Notes: generated by a model not told the origin, from the letters alone. A stretch of DNA of 64,000 nt from Flavobacterium nitratireducens (GCF_029625335.1 NZ_CP121111.1:558001-622000); one strand, 5' to 3'; shown: positions 29,020 to 38,452, counted from the stretch's first letter. Numbers and translations are program-made.

Positions 29020-29799
29020 ATGAAACAACAACTTTCAGTAATAAAAATAGGTGGAAACATCATCGATAATCCAGTCGAATTAACGCAATTTCTTTCAGAT
29101 TTCTCTAAAATAGAAGGTGCTAAAGTGTTAGTTCATGGCGGTGGAAAATCAGCAACTAAAATGGCGCAAAGCGTAGGCTTAACTCCAAAGATGGTTGATG
29201 GTCGCCGTATTACCGATGCTCCTATGCTGGACATTGCTGTTATGATTTATGCGGGTCAAATCAATAAAAATGTGGTAGCTGAATTACAGGCTAACAAAAC
29301 AAATGCCATTGGTTTTACCGGTGCTGATGGTAATTTGATTCTTTCTGAGAAAAGGAATCATCCTACCATCGATTACGGATTTGTAGGAGATGTAAAAAAG
29401 ATCAATACGCCTTTGTTACAAAAATTAATCGGTTTAGATATTACTCCTGTATTTTGTGCCATTACCCACGATAAAAACGGTCAGTTATTAAACACGAATG
29501 CCGATACGATTGCAAGCGAATTAGCTATTGCTTTATCAGAAGTTTTTGAAGTAACCTTAAATTACTGCTTCGAAAAACCGGGTGTTTTATATGATGCTGA
29601 AGACGATTCTTCTGTGATTGCTCAAATCGACACCACTTTATACGCCAAATTAAAAGAAGAAGGTGCCATCCATTCGGGAATGATTCCAAAACTGGATAAT
29701 TGTTTCAACAGTTTGTCTAAGGGAGTTCAAAAAATTAAAATTGGACATCACCGAATGTTGAAAAATGCGGATGCCATCTGCACAACAATACAATTATAA
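29020..29799 (+). CDS. argB: N-acylglutamate kinase
   Basis: A 259-residue amino-acid kinase family enzyme. The phosphate loop IKIGGNIIDNP lies at residues ~8-18 and VLVHGGGKSATKMAQSVGL near 36-54. The C-terminal NTNADTIASELA and IHSGMIPKLDNC are also typical. It phosphorylates N-acetyl- or N-succinylglutamate in the second step of arginine synthesis. The gene starts 24 bp after argF' ends, which suggests tight co-translation. There is no N-terminal extension of the arginine-sensitive type. Confidence 0.93.
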   Translation: MKQQLSVIKIGGNIIDNPVELTQFLSDFSKIEGAKVLVHGGGKSATKMAQSVGLTPKMVDGRRITDAPMLDIAVMIYAGQINKNVVAELQANKTNAIGFTGADGNLILSEKRNHPTIDYGFVGDVKKINTPLLQKLIGLDITPVFCAITHDKNGQLLNTNADTIASELAIALSEVFEVTLNYCFEKPGVLYDAEDDSSVIAQIDTTLYAKLKEEGAIHSGMIPKLDNCFNSLSKGVQKIKIGHHRMLKNADAICTTIQL

Positions 29800-29804
29800 T
29801 TAAT

Positions 29805-29881
29805 TTGCCACAAAGGCACCAAGGCTCAAAGAAATAATTTAAAACTTTGCGACTTTGTCTCTTTGCAGCAAAAAAATAAAA
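29805..29881. repeat. Dispersed-repeat-like spacer between argB and argE
   Basis: Blocks TTTGCCACAAAGGCACCAAG and CTTTGCGACTTTGTCTCTTT resemble short intergenic repeats. A partly similar block (CGCACTTTGCGGTT) lies before proB. No ORF is present here. Confidence 0.4.
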
Positions 29882-29882
29882 T

Positions 29883-30956
29883 ATGAAAAACATTATAACA
29901 CTTACTCAAGAAGCCATTCAATTATTAAAAAACCTGATTGAAACCCCTTCATTTTCTAGTGAAGAGCAACAAACTGCACTTTTGATAGAAGATTGGTTTA
30001 AACTAAACGAAATACCTTTCAAGAGAGAGAATAACAATGTTTGGGCATTCAATAAATATTTTGACGATAATAAACCTACTATACTTTTAAACTCACACCA
30101 CGATACGGTAAAACCTAATAAATCCTATTCAAAAGATCCGTTCAAAGCAATTGTCGAAGACGGTAAATTATATGGTTTAGGGAGTAATGATGCGGGTGGT
30201 TGTTTAGTTTCCCTAATTGCTACTTTTACGCATTTTTACGAAGTCGAAAACTTACCCTACAATATAGTAATGGTAGCTTCGGCTGAGGAAGAAAGCAGTG
30301 GGAAAAACGGTTTAAACAGTGTTTTAAAACATTTACCAGAATTGGAATGTGCAATTGTTGGGGAACCAACTTTAATGCAATTGGCTGTAGCCGAAAAAGG
30401 TTTATTGGTTCTTGATGTAAAAGTCAATGGTACAGCCAGTCACGCCGCTCACAACAATCCAGATAATCCAATTTACAATGCATTAGCCGTAATTGAGTGG
30501 TTCAAAAACTTCCAATTCGAAAGAATTTCAGAAGTTTTAGGTCCTGTAAAAATGACCGTAACCCAAATCAATGCCGGAAAACAACACAATGTAGTTCCGT
30601 CGGAATGTGAACTAGTAGTAGATATTCGTGTAAATGATTGTTACAATAATAAAGAAATTTTAGAAACAGTTAGAGCCAATGTCAATGCCGAAGTAAATCC
30701 ACGTTCAATGCACTTAAATGCTTCTTCTATTCCTGTAACGCACGGTTTAGTTCAGGCCGGAATTGCTTTAGGAAGAACTACATACGGCTCTCCTACGTTA
30801 TCGGATCAATCGGTTTTGTATTGTAAATCATTAAAATTGGGACCTGGAGACAGCTTGCGTTCGCACTCGGCTGATGAATTTATTTATTTAAACGAAATTG
30901 AAGAAGGAATCGAATTGTACATCAAAATACTAGGCGATTTCTTTAATAATATATAG
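29883..30956 (+). CDS. argE: M20-family N-acylornithine/N-acylcitrulline deacylase
   Basis: A 357-residue zinc peptidase-like hydrolase. The metal ligands lie in LNSHHDTVKP, GSNDAGGC and ASAEEESSGKNG, and the dimerisation domain follows (GTASHAAHNNPDNPIYNAL). In this operon it should remove the acyl group from N-acylcitrulline, because the transcarbamylase acts on the acylated ornithine. It might also act on N-acylornithine. It is followed at once by a 20-bp palindrome and argH. Confidence 0.88.
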   Translation: MKNIITLTQEAIQLLKNLIETPSFSSEEQQTALLIEDWFKLNEIPFKRENNNVWAFNKYFDDNKPTILLNSHHDTVKPNKSYSKDPFKAIVEDGKLYGLGSNDAGGCLVSLIATFTHFYEVENLPYNIVMVASAEEESSGKNGLNSVLKHLPELECAIVGEPTLMQLAVAEKGLLVLDVKVNGTASHAAHNNPDNPIYNALAVIEWFKNFQFERISEVLGPVKMTVTQINAGKQHNVVPSECELVVDIRVNDCYNNKEILETVRANVNAEVNPRSMHLNASSIPVTHGLVQAGIALGRTTYGSPTLSDQSVLYCKSLKLGPGDSLRSHSADEFIYLNEIEEGIELYIKILGDFFNNI

Positions 30957-30959
30957 TAC

Positions 30960-30979
30960 GGACAAGTCGCGACTTGTCC
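30960..30979. repeat. Perfect 20-bp palindrome after argE
   Basis: GGACAAGTCGCGACTTGTCC has the same 18-bp core as the palindrome after proA and again lies within a few bases of a stop codon. Confidence 0.9.
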
Positions 30980-30999
30980 CTTCAATAAAAAATATAATT

Positions 31000-32280
31000 A
31001 TGAAACTTTGGGAAAAAGGAATACCAACAGATAAACAAATCGACTTATTCACCGTTGGAAACGATCGTGAATTAGATTTGATTTTAGCAAAACATGATGT
31101 TACCGGAAATATCGCTCAGGCAAAAATGCTGGCCAAAATCGGATTAATTACCAATCATGAATGTGAGGATCTACTTGGTGCATTGGCAGAAATCCAGGAA
31201 GATATTGCAGCGGGTAACTTTACTATCGAAGATTCCTTTGAAGACGTACATTCAAAAGTAGAGTATTTATTGACCCAAAAAGTAGGTGAAGCGGGTAAAA
31301 AAATACATACGGCCCGTTCTCGTAATGACCAGGTTTTAGTTGATATGAACTTGTACTTAAAAGAAGAAGTACTTCAACTAAAACAGCAGGTAAAATCGCT
31401 TTTTGATTTACTGATGACTTCCGCAGAGAAATACCAAAACGTATTATTACCGGGATATACGCATTTACAAATTGCTATGCCAAGTTCATTCGGAATGTGG
31501 TTTTCTGCTTATGCCGAAAGTTTAATTGACGATATGAGTATGCTAAATGCTGCTTTAAAAGTGGTTGATCAGAATCCTTTAGGTTCTGCTGCAGGATATG
31601 GAAGCTCCTTCCCTATTGACAGAACTTTTACTACTCAGGAAATGGGGTTTAGCACTTTAAAATACAATTCGGTTGCTGCACAAATGAGCCGTGGAAAATC
31701 AGAGAAAACAGTTGCTTTTGCTATGGCAAGTGTTGCGGGTACACTTTCAAAATTTGCGTATGACGTTTGTTTATATATGAGCCAGAATTTTGATTTTATT
31801 GGTTTACCGGCCAATCTAACCACGGGATCAAGCATTATGCCTCATAAAAAAAATCCTGATGTATTTGAATTAATCCGTGGAAAATGCAACAAAATTCAAG
31901 CATTACCATACGAATTAACATTAATTACCAATAACTTACCAAGTGGTTATCACAGGGATTTACAACTTTTAAAAGAAGGTGTTTTTCCAGCTATCCAAAA
32001 CTTAAAAGCTTGTTTGGATATTGCTATTTTCTCTATTCCGGATATCAAGGTAAAAGAAAATATTTTAGAGGATAAAAAATACGATTATTTATTTACCGTT
32101 GATACTTTGAACGAAATGGTTTCGGCTGGAATTCCTTTTAGAGATGCCTACAAAGAAGTAGCATTGCAAATTGAAGCTGGAAATTACCAATCGCCAAAAG
32201 CAACTAAACATACACACGAAGGAAGTATTAACAATTTATGTTTAAATGAGATTAATAATAAAATGACACAAGCATTATAA
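31000..32280 (+). CDS. argH: Argininosuccinate lyase
   Basis: A 426-residue enzyme of the fumarase/aspartase superfamily that splits argininosuccinate into arginine and fumarate. The family signature GSSIMPHKKNPDVFELIRGK is in the middle, HTARSRNDQVLVDMNLYL near residues 103-120 and PGYTHLQIAMP follows. It is slightly shorter than the 455-residue enterobacterial enzyme. It is the last gene of the operon and ends before a strong terminator. Confidence 0.95.
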   Translation: MKLWEKGIPTDKQIDLFTVGNDRELDLILAKHDVTGNIAQAKMLAKIGLITNHECEDLLGALAEIQEDIAAGNFTIEDSFEDVHSKVEYLLTQKVGEAGKKIHTARSRNDQVLVDMNLYLKEEVLQLKQQVKSLFDLLMTSAEKYQNVLLPGYTHLQIAMPSSFGMWFSAYAESLIDDMSMLNAALKVVDQNPLGSAAGYGSSFPIDRTFTTQEMGFSTLKYNSVAAQMSRGKSEKTVAFAMASVAGTLSKFAYDVCLYMSQNFDFIGLPANLTTGSSIMPHKKNPDVFELIRGKCNKIQALPYELTLITNNLPSGYHRDLQLLKEGVFPAIQNLKACLDIAIFSIPDIKVKENILEDKKYDYLFTVDTLNEMVSAGIPFRDAYKEVALQIEAGNYQSPKATKHTHEGSINNLCLNEINNKMTQAL

Positions 32281-32320
32281 ATCTATAATAATCAATTTTA
32301 AATCATATTTCACAAAAAAC

Positions 32321-32360
32321 AAAAAACCTTTGTAACTACAATAGTTACAAAGGTTTTTTT
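32321..32360. terminator. Bidirectional terminator between argH and the DUF1080 gene
   Basis: AAAACCTTTGTAACTA pairs with TAGTTACAAAGGTTTT around a 3-nt loop, flanked by A and T runs. It ends both convergent units. Confidence 0.9.
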
Positions 32361-32377
32361 GTGGAAAAATATTTTAA

Positions 32378-33151
32378 TTATTTAATTTCCTTAATTTTTA
32401 TATTTCTAAACCACACATTATTACCATGATCTTGTAAACCAATTTTTCCTGTTTTGTAAGTACCAAAACCAGGGAATTCGTGGAATTTAGAACCAGCAAT
32501 CATCTTTTTCCAAGCATCGTCCCACATAGTAGTTTCAACTACTTTCTCTCCATTTAGAAAAAATTGTAAATTTCCTTTATTTGAAATAATCTCAGCATGA
32601 TTCCATTCTTCTGCTGGTTTTACAGTCTCTTTTGAAGTAATCAAATCATATAAATCTCCTGCTCTATGTTTAATAATTTTAGAGTCTGGATGTCCTTCAT
32701 TATCTAAGACCTGCATCTCTGGGCCTGTCATCCATGGAAACTTGTATTGGTTTGCATCCTCATGAATGTAAAAAATTACACCACTATTACCATCCTTAGA
32801 TATTTTCCAATCTAGTTTTAAATGAAAATTAGCATATTCTTTGGCTGAAATAATATCTCCACCATTTGCAGCTTGCCAATCTTCTTTATCCGAAACTTCT
32901 AAATGCAGCGAATTATCATTTATTACCCATGCTTTTCCAATAGAATCTGTTCCATACTTATGCCAACCTTCAATGGTTTTCCCATCAAATAACAACTCCC
33001 AACCTTCTGCTTTTTCTGCATCAGATAATGTATTTAATGCTAATGAATCATTTTGCACATTTTGATTTTGGGCAACAACAGTTTCTGTTTTTTCTTTTTT
33101 GAAAGCCATAGATAAAAACAAGATGGAAGCAACTAATACTATTTTTTTCAT
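32378..33151 (-). CDS. DUF1080 / 3-keto-disaccharide hydrolase family protein
   Basis: A 257-residue exported protein with an N-terminal signal segment (MKKIVLVASILFLSMAF). The DUF1080 hallmark LLFDGKTIEGWHKYG is at residues ~53-66. The lectin-like beta-sandwich pattern follows, with LKLDWKISKDGNSGVIFYIH, WMTGPEMQVLDNEGH and IGLQDHGNNVWFRNIKI at the end. The family is annotated as 3-keto-disaccharide hydrolase. It is the last gene of the minus-strand cluster with a GMC oxidoreductase, which could make the 3-keto sugar. The exact substrate is not visible. Confidence 0.85.
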   Translation of the reverse strand: MKKIVLVASILFLSMAFKKEKTETVVAQNQNVQNDSLALNTLSDAEKAEGWELLFDGKTIEGWHKYGTDSIGKAWVINDNSLHLEVSDKEDWQAANGGDIISAKEYANFHLKLDWKISKDGNSGVIFYIHEDANQYKFPWMTGPEMQVLDNEGHPDSKIIKHRAGDLYDLITSKETVKPAEEWNHAEIISNKGNLQFFLNGEKVVETTMWDDAWKKMIAGSKFHEFPGFGTYKTGKIGLQDHGNNVWFRNIKIKEIK

Positions 33152-33183
33152 TTTATGCTTTTGTTATATATTAATTATTACTA

Positions 33184-33591
33184 TTACTTTAATGACATAA
33201 TGTATTTAACCATTTCATTTGCATCATCTTGTGATAAAGCTGAATGGGCTGTCATAGGAACTTCACCCCAATTACCTTTACCTCCAACAATAATTTTGTT
33301 TGTTAAAGATTCTATATCATTAAGAGTATATTTCGCAGCAATTTCTTTATAAGATGGCCCTACTAGTTTTTCATTTACTTTATGACATCCTAAGCAATCA
33401 TTTGCGGCTATTAAATCGGCTCCTTTTTGAAACTCAGGAGCTATTTCGGGAGTGTCACTTTTCATCCCTTCATTAGTAGTTGCTTCAGAATTAATTGTTG
33501 ACACATTATCTTGTTCATTATTCTCCTCCTTTTTTTGACCGCAGGATAGCACAAAAGTTGCCATTATTATTGTTAAAATAACTTTTTTCAT
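33184..33591 (-). CDS. c-type cytochrome lipoprotein
   Basis: A 135-residue protein. The signal peptide ends in the lipobox VLSCGQ (Cys ~17), followed by an acidic, low-complexity linker. The single haem site is CLGCH (DCLGCHKVNEKLVGPSY). The distal Met is probably in GEVPMTAHSALS. The length fits a monohaem class I cytochrome. In the cluster it can accept electrons from the GMC flavoprotein and pass them to the respiratory chain. That role is inferred. It lies between the DUF1080 gene and a TIM-barrel gene with short gaps. Confidence 0.88.
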   Translation of the reverse strand: MKKVILTIIMATFVLSCGQKKEENNEQDNVSTINSEATTNEGMKSDTPEIAPEFQKGADLIAANDCLGCHKVNEKLVGPSYKEIAAKYTLNDIESLTNKIIVGGKGNWGEVPMTAHSALSQDDANEMVKYIMSLK

Positions 33592-33607
33592 TATTATATA
33601 GTATTAT

Positions 33608-34660
33608 TTATATTCCTAAAATTTTTCTATTCAATTCATTGTCTTGTTCAACACCTGCAAAATCATCAAATGCTTTATCAGTAACATTTATAATATGATT
33701 TTTAATAAACTCCACTCCTTCTTTTGCTCCATCATCTTGATTCTTATAACAGCATTCCCATTCTAAAACGGCCCAACCAGGAAAATCATAATGAGCTAAT
33801 TTACTAAAAACAGTTTTAAAATCTACTTGTCCATCACCTAAAGAACGGAATCTTCCCGCTCTATCTGCCCAACTTTGAAAACCGCCATAAACACCTTGTT
33901 TCCCATTGGGACGAAACTCAGCATCTTTGATATGACATGCCTTAATACGTTCATGATAGTGATCAATATAGGTTACATAATCCAAGCATTGCAAAATAAA
34001 ATGTGAGGGATCATATAACAAACAAGCTCTTTGATGTTGATTTACTTTATCTAAAAACATTTCGTACGAAACACCATCATGTAAATCTTCTCCAGCATGT
34101 ACTTCATAACATAAATCTACTCCACAAGAATCAAATTCATTTAAAATAGGAGTCCAGCGTTTTGCTAATTCAGTAAAACCTTCTTCTACTAATCCCGCAG
34201 GTCTTTGAGGCCAAGGATACACAGTATGCCAAAGTAATGATCCGCTAAAAGTTGCATGAGCATTCAAACCTAAATTTTCTGAAGCTTTTGCAGCCCATTT
34301 TAATTGTTGAACAGCCCAATTATATCTTGCTTTAGGATTATTTTTACAAACTTCTGGCGCAAAACCATCAAAGAGTTGATCATATGCAGGATTTACCGCT
34401 ATCAATTGTCCTTGCAAATGAGAAGATAGTTCTGTGATTTCTAAACCATAACTATTAATTTTGGCTTTATATTCTTGAGCAAAAACTTTATCTGTAGCTA
34501 CTTTTTCAAGATTAAAATAGTTTGCATCCCATGTTGGTATCTGAACACCTTTGTAACCTAAATCGGAAGCCCATTGACAAATATTATCAATTGAATTATA
34601 TGGCTCTTTATCACCATAAAATTGGGCTAAAAACAGGGCAGGTCCTTTTATTGATTTCAT
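33608..34660 (-). CDS. Sugar phosphate isomerase/epimerase-like TIM-barrel protein, cytoplasmic
   Basis: A 350-residue member of the xylose-isomerase-like TIM-barrel superfamily (AP endonuclease 2 fold), with no signal peptide. The metal ligands are probably the Glu and His residues in CYEVHAGEDLHDG, LYDPSHFILQ, KACHIKDAEFRPNG and AVLEWECCYK. The His and Glu pattern matches 3-keto-sugar or myo-inosose-type epimerases. It follows the exported TIM-barrel gene by 5 bp, so the two are translationally linked. It is likely to act on the imported keto sugar. Confidence 0.8.
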   Translation of the reverse strand: MKSIKGPALFLAQFYGDKEPYNSIDNICQWASDLGYKGVQIPTWDANYFNLEKVATDKVFAQEYKAKINSYGLEITELSSHLQGQLIAVNPAYDQLFDGFAPEVCKNNPKARYNWAVQQLKWAAKASENLGLNAHATFSGSLLWHTVYPWPQRPAGLVEEGFTELAKRWTPILNEFDSCGVDLCYEVHAGEDLHDGVSYEMFLDKVNQHQRACLLYDPSHFILQCLDYVTYIDHYHERIKACHIKDAEFRPNGKQGVYGGFQSWADRAGRFRSLGDGQVDFKTVFSKLAHYDFPGWAVLEWECCYKNQDDGAKEGVEFIKNHIINVTDKAFDDFAGVEQDNELNRKILGI

Positions 34661-34665
34661 TTAAA

Positions 34666-35529
34666 TTATAATTTCATTTTTTTTAAATAATCAGCACTTT
34701 GATTTACATTATTCAAAACCCCTTTGTCATTATATTTCTCTTGTTCATAGATAAAATAATTCATTCCTAATTTTTTTGCTTTCGATAAAATTTCTGGATA
34801 ATTAATAAAACCTTCACCTAAAGTACAAGAGTCAAAAGGTTCTGTAGCATTTTTATTTCTGTCTTTCACATGACAAAGTCTGAATCTATTTTTATAATTT
34901 GTCATATATTCAATTGGATCTATACCTGCAGTAACTACCCAATAGATATCCATTTCAAAATCAACTAAGTCGGGATCAGTAGAATCTAAAAAAACCTGTT
35001 GTGGAATTTGACCTTCTAACAATTGAAATGAATAGTCATGATTATGATAAGCAAATTTTACACCTTCTTTTTTACAAATTTCACCCGCTTTATTAAACTC
35101 TTCTGCGTATCGTTTAAAATCATCGATAGATTTTTGAGGACCTAACCAAGGACAAATCAAATATTTTCCTCCTACAGAAGCCACCTCTGATGCCTTTTGT
35201 TGTAGATTTTCTCTCCAATTACAATGTGTACTTACCATTTTCAAACCTTCACCATCAAGAAAAGACTTGAATTCATTAGGTTTCATTCCCCAAAAAATTC
35301 CTTTTTCTCCCTCAAAACTTTCAATTTGAGTATATCCCATTTTGCCTATTTGACTTATAATTTCCTTTGGATTCGTATTAATTACATCTCTCAAAGTCCA
35401 TAATTGTATACCAAAATCATGAAAATTCCTCCCACTGAGGTCCATGTCATTTATGTTTGCAAATGTTGGTTGCAATGCTAATAATGCAGCTGCCTGAGCT
35501 GTCCTTTTGACAAATTCTCTTCTATTCAT
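34666..35529 (-). CDS. Exported sugar isomerase/epimerase-like TIM-barrel protein (Tat signal)
   Basis: A 287-residue protein. The N-terminus MNRREFVKRTAQAAALLALQ has the twin-arginine pattern and a hydrophobic stretch, so it is probably exported folded. The barrel holds metal-binding motifs FAYHNHDYSF, VDFEMDIYWV and RLCHVKDRNKN and ends with YFIYEQEKY. It belongs to the same superfamily as its neighbour but is a separate branch. In other clusters such proteins act on 3-keto sugars. It lies between a GH3 gene and the cytoplasmic TIM-barrel gene. Confidence 0.82.
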   Translation of the reverse strand: MNRREFVKRTAQAAALLALQPTFANINDMDLSGRNFHDFGIQLWTLRDVINTNPKEIISQIGKMGYTQIESFEGEKGIFWGMKPNEFKSFLDGEGLKMVSTHCNWRENLQQKASEVASVGGKYLICPWLGPQKSIDDFKRYAEEFNKAGEICKKEGVKFAYHNHDYSFQLLEGQIPQQVFLDSTDPDLVDFEMDIYWVVTAGIDPIEYMTNYKNRFRLCHVKDRNKNATEPFDSCTLGEGFINYPEILSKAKKLGMNYFIYEQEKYNDKGVLNNVNQSADYLKKMKL

Positions 35530-35547
35530 AATTTAAAAGATATAATT

Positions 35548-37875
35548 TTACTTATTAATATATTTTGCTGTTCTCCAATCGTTAATCTTACCCTTCCAAT
35601 TCAAACCAAAACCAAAATCGTATGTATTATTTAAACTATCTGTATAGGGAATCATATCTCTCGGAACATCTTCAAATTGTTTTTCTACAGTCTCCATATT
35701 TATTGGCATTTGTAAAGGCAATAAACCAGAAGGCTCCACTTTTCCAGATATAATATCCATTTGTGCTTCAATTTGAACACCAAAGTCACAAACAATGGCA
35801 TCTACTTCTTTTTCAAACTCACTGAAAACCATCGGATTTGAAACATTGATTAATGCAATAACTGGTTTACCTTTCATTGCTTTTTTTGTTTCAATAATAG
35901 TATTCAAATCAGGATAAGAATTTGACTTGGAAACCTTATTCAAATAACTTCTATCTGTAATTGTTGGATCAACTACAGGATCCCCAGCTGCAATACTATG
36001 TTCCCTTGCTGTTGTTGCTTTGTAATCTTTCAACTGCAAACTAATTGGAAGATAACCATTACCTCCCTCCTGTCTATCTCTTGAACTATATCCTGCACTC
36101 ACAGGACTTTTCATAAAAATAAAAGCAAAATCAGCTTCACTTGGTTTATCGGTAACGTTATAATATTTTTTTATTAAATCTAGATTTACTGGATATTCAA
36201 CAATTTCAGGTACTGGCATACCAAAAAAATTAATTGAAGCTGGTGTAATACGTTTAGGTATATAAACTGTTTTTTTTAATGGTAATGGTAAAATATTATT
36301 TTTATTTTTTAACAAAACAATTGATTTTAATTGTGCTTGATAACCAGCTTTCATAAATTCTGGTTTTCCAATTGTGGCATTTGTTTCTTCGATATCTAAG
36401 TATGGATTTTCAAATAACCCAACTCTGAAAATATTAAGTAACAATCGTACTGCTGATTGCTCAAAACGCTGTCTCATAAAGGTTTCTCCAAATTCTTTCA
36501 CCCCCATTTTATAGGCCTCAATGACAGGTTTAGCATCATTATTTCCTCCAAATTGATCAACTCCTGCCATCAAGACTTTATAATGTCTTTCAGCAACACT
36601 TAATTTTTCAACACCCCAAGATTTTCCTGCAAAAACATCTGGCTTATCTCCCTCATCAGCAGTGATAAGCCAATCAGTACAAAGAACACCATCATAATTG
36701 TATTTGTCACGTAGTAAATCTTTAACAATAAATTTACTAAAACCATTTCCAACATTTTCTCCATACTTTTTATCCTGATCAAAAGAAATGGTATAATAAG
36801 GCATAACTGCTGAAGCAGATTTTGTTTTTCCATTTAATTTAAACGCACCATCTACAAATGTTTTAAGATGCATATCAAAATTATTTCCTGGATAAACGGC
36901 AAATTTACCATAGGCAAAATGTGCATCACGACCTCCTTCTTCCGGACCGCCACCTGGCCAATGTTTAACCATAGCATTTACACTTTTAATTCCCCATCCA
37001 TTGTAACTTTCGATTGAATTAACAGAACTTTGAAAACCATCAACATAAGCTCGGGCCATATCTGTAGCTAATTTTGGGTCTTCTCCAAAAGTTCCTATAA
37101 AACGGTTCCATCTTGGTTCAGTAGCCAAATCAATTTGAGGCGATAAAGCCGTTGTAATTCCTAATGATCTGTACTCTTCAGCAGCAATTTTACCAAATAA
37201 TTCTGTTACAGCAGGATCAAAGGTTGCTGATAATCCTAATTCCTCAGGCCACTGAGAAATAGTCCCTCCAGAACCTGCATTATATTCGGCATTTTTATTA
37301 GCACCATGACGAGGATCTGAACTATTATTAACTGGAATTCCTAATCCAATACGTTCAGATAAACTTTGAATATTATTATTCCAAATAGCAGCATCTGTAG
37401 GACTTTGAACTGATGTTATTAGAACATGACGTAAATTGTCATTAGTCAAAAAATCCATTTGCTGATCGGATAAGTCAGAAACTTTTGCTCCGCTTTCTGA
37501 GAATTTTTTTCCTCTATAAGTACCTAAAAATCTACCTGTTTCACTTGCTGGGACTGATTGATGACGACTGTAAAGCATTAATCCTGCTATTTGCTCAACA
37601 GACATTAAAGAAGCTAAATTTTTAGCACGTTCATTAACGTTTAATCTCCAATCTTCATAAGTATCTAAAACATTATTTTTGTTTAAATCTTTAAAAGCCA
37701 AACCATCTACTGTTAAAATTTTAACCCCAGATTGAGGATTGTATCCTAAAGTTAATCCATTATTATTTTTAATAATTGAATATGAGTTTTTAGAAATTTC
37801 AGACCAATCTTTTTGGCTATATAAGTTAATACTTAATATTGCAGTCGATAAACTTAAGAAAAGGAGTTTTTTCAT
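35548..37875 (-). CDS. Secreted glycoside hydrolase family 3 enzyme
   Basis: A 775-residue enzyme with a signal peptide (about residues 1-20, ending LYSQ). The GH3 N-terminal barrel includes GLGIPVNNSSDPRHGAN, TALSPQIDLATEPRWNR, AMVKHWPGGGPEEGGRD and the nucleophile aspartate in YDGVLCTDWLIT. The C-terminal alpha/beta sandwich follows (SIVLLKNKNNILPLPL). Most GH3 enzymes are beta-glucosidases or xylosidases. The cluster context points to a glucoside or a 3-keto-glucoside. The ORF is intact from end to end, in contrast with its neighbour gene. Confidence 0.9.
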   Translation of the reverse strand: MKKLLFLSLSTAILSINLYSQKDWSEISKNSYSIIKNNNGLTLGYNPQSGVKILTVDGLAFKDLNKNNVLDTYEDWRLNVNERAKNLASLMSVEQIAGLMLYSRHQSVPASETGRFLGTYRGKKFSESGAKVSDLSDQQMDFLTNDNLRHVLITSVQSPTDAAIWNNNIQSLSERIGLGIPVNNSSDPRHGANKNAEYNAGSGGTISQWPEELGLSATFDPAVTELFGKIAAEEYRSLGITTALSPQIDLATEPRWNRFIGTFGEDPKLATDMARAYVDGFQSSVNSIESYNGWGIKSVNAMVKHWPGGGPEEGGRDAHFAYGKFAVYPGNNFDMHLKTFVDGAFKLNGKTKSASAVMPYYTISFDQDKKYGENVGNGFSKFIVKDLLRDKYNYDGVLCTDWLITADEGDKPDVFAGKSWGVEKLSVAERHYKVLMAGVDQFGGNNDAKPVIEAYKMGVKEFGETFMRQRFEQSAVRLLLNIFRVGLFENPYLDIEETNATIGKPEFMKAGYQAQLKSIVLLKNKNNILPLPLKKTVYIPKRITPASINFFGMPVPEIVEYPVNLDLIKKYYNVTDKPSEADFAFIFMKSPVSAGYSSRDRQEGGNGYLPISLQLKDYKATTAREHSIAAGDPVVDPTITDRSYLNKVSKSNSYPDLNTIIETKKAMKGKPVIALINVSNPMVFSEFEKEVDAIVCDFGVQIEAQMDIISGKVEPSGLLPLQMPINMETVEKQFEDVPRDMIPYTDSLNNTYDFGFGLNWKGKINDWRTAKYINK

Positions 37876-37894
37876 AACACCATTTAATTAATCA

Positions 37895-38430
37895 TTAACC
37901 GTTTAATCCTATAAACATCTTATCTCCTTTTTTATATGGAATCTCTCCGTGTTGAGCACCCGGTACAGGTGTATAACGGAATGATGCCTGCATTCCTTTC
38001 TCTGAAGTAAGATACGCAAACAACACCATTTGATACATCGACAAAAATCCTGTATTTTTTGGATCTTTAACCTTGTTAAAAATTTCTGCTCTTTTTGTGC
38101 ATTTAGTTCAACAAATTCTTTTCCTTCTGTTTTTTTGGCTTCATCATTTATCAAATGAAGTGCATTAATGAAATCTTGTTGCTCCTTTTCACTATAAATA
38201 TCCTGAAAAACTTTTTTAATAAATTCGGCAGAATCCACAGCCTTAGCACCTACAGTTTCTGTCTCAGGAATTATAGTATCACTAATTTCAGTTAAAAGTT
38301 TCATTAAATCTTCACTTAAAACTAACGCCCCTGCATCATCTCTTTTACAGCTGGTTAAAAGAAAATTTGAACCAACAAATAATCCTCCACTAATTATTGC
38401 AATATTTTTTATTAAATCTCTGCGATTCAT
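37895..38430 (-). pseudogene. Gluconate 2-dehydrogenase subunit 3-like (GMC small subunit), frameshifted
   Basis: With one base added in the A run at 38078-38082 this becomes a 178-residue protein. It starts with the Tat-like MNRRDLIKNIAIISGG and a lipobox (LTSCKR), continues with the subunit motif EISDTIIPETETVGAKAVDS and ends in GFLSMYQMVLFAYLTSEKGM and YTPVPGAQHGEIPYKKGDK. The uncorrected frame loses this conserved C-terminus. The subunit carries or stabilises the GMC flavoprotein at the membrane. It begins 22 bp after the end of the GMC gene. The lesion looks like a sequencing error. Confidence 0.82.
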
Positions 38431-38452
38431 ATGCTTTCGTATTTGATTAATT

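Noticed and set aside
23432..30999. Possible CRISPR array formed by the spaced palindromes of the arginine operon
   Set aside because: The elements differ from one another, are not evenly spaced, and sit between genes. No cas gene is present.
36600..36833. Same-strand ORF within the GH3 gene
   Set aside because: It is an alternate frame of a conserved glycoside hydrolase with no motif.
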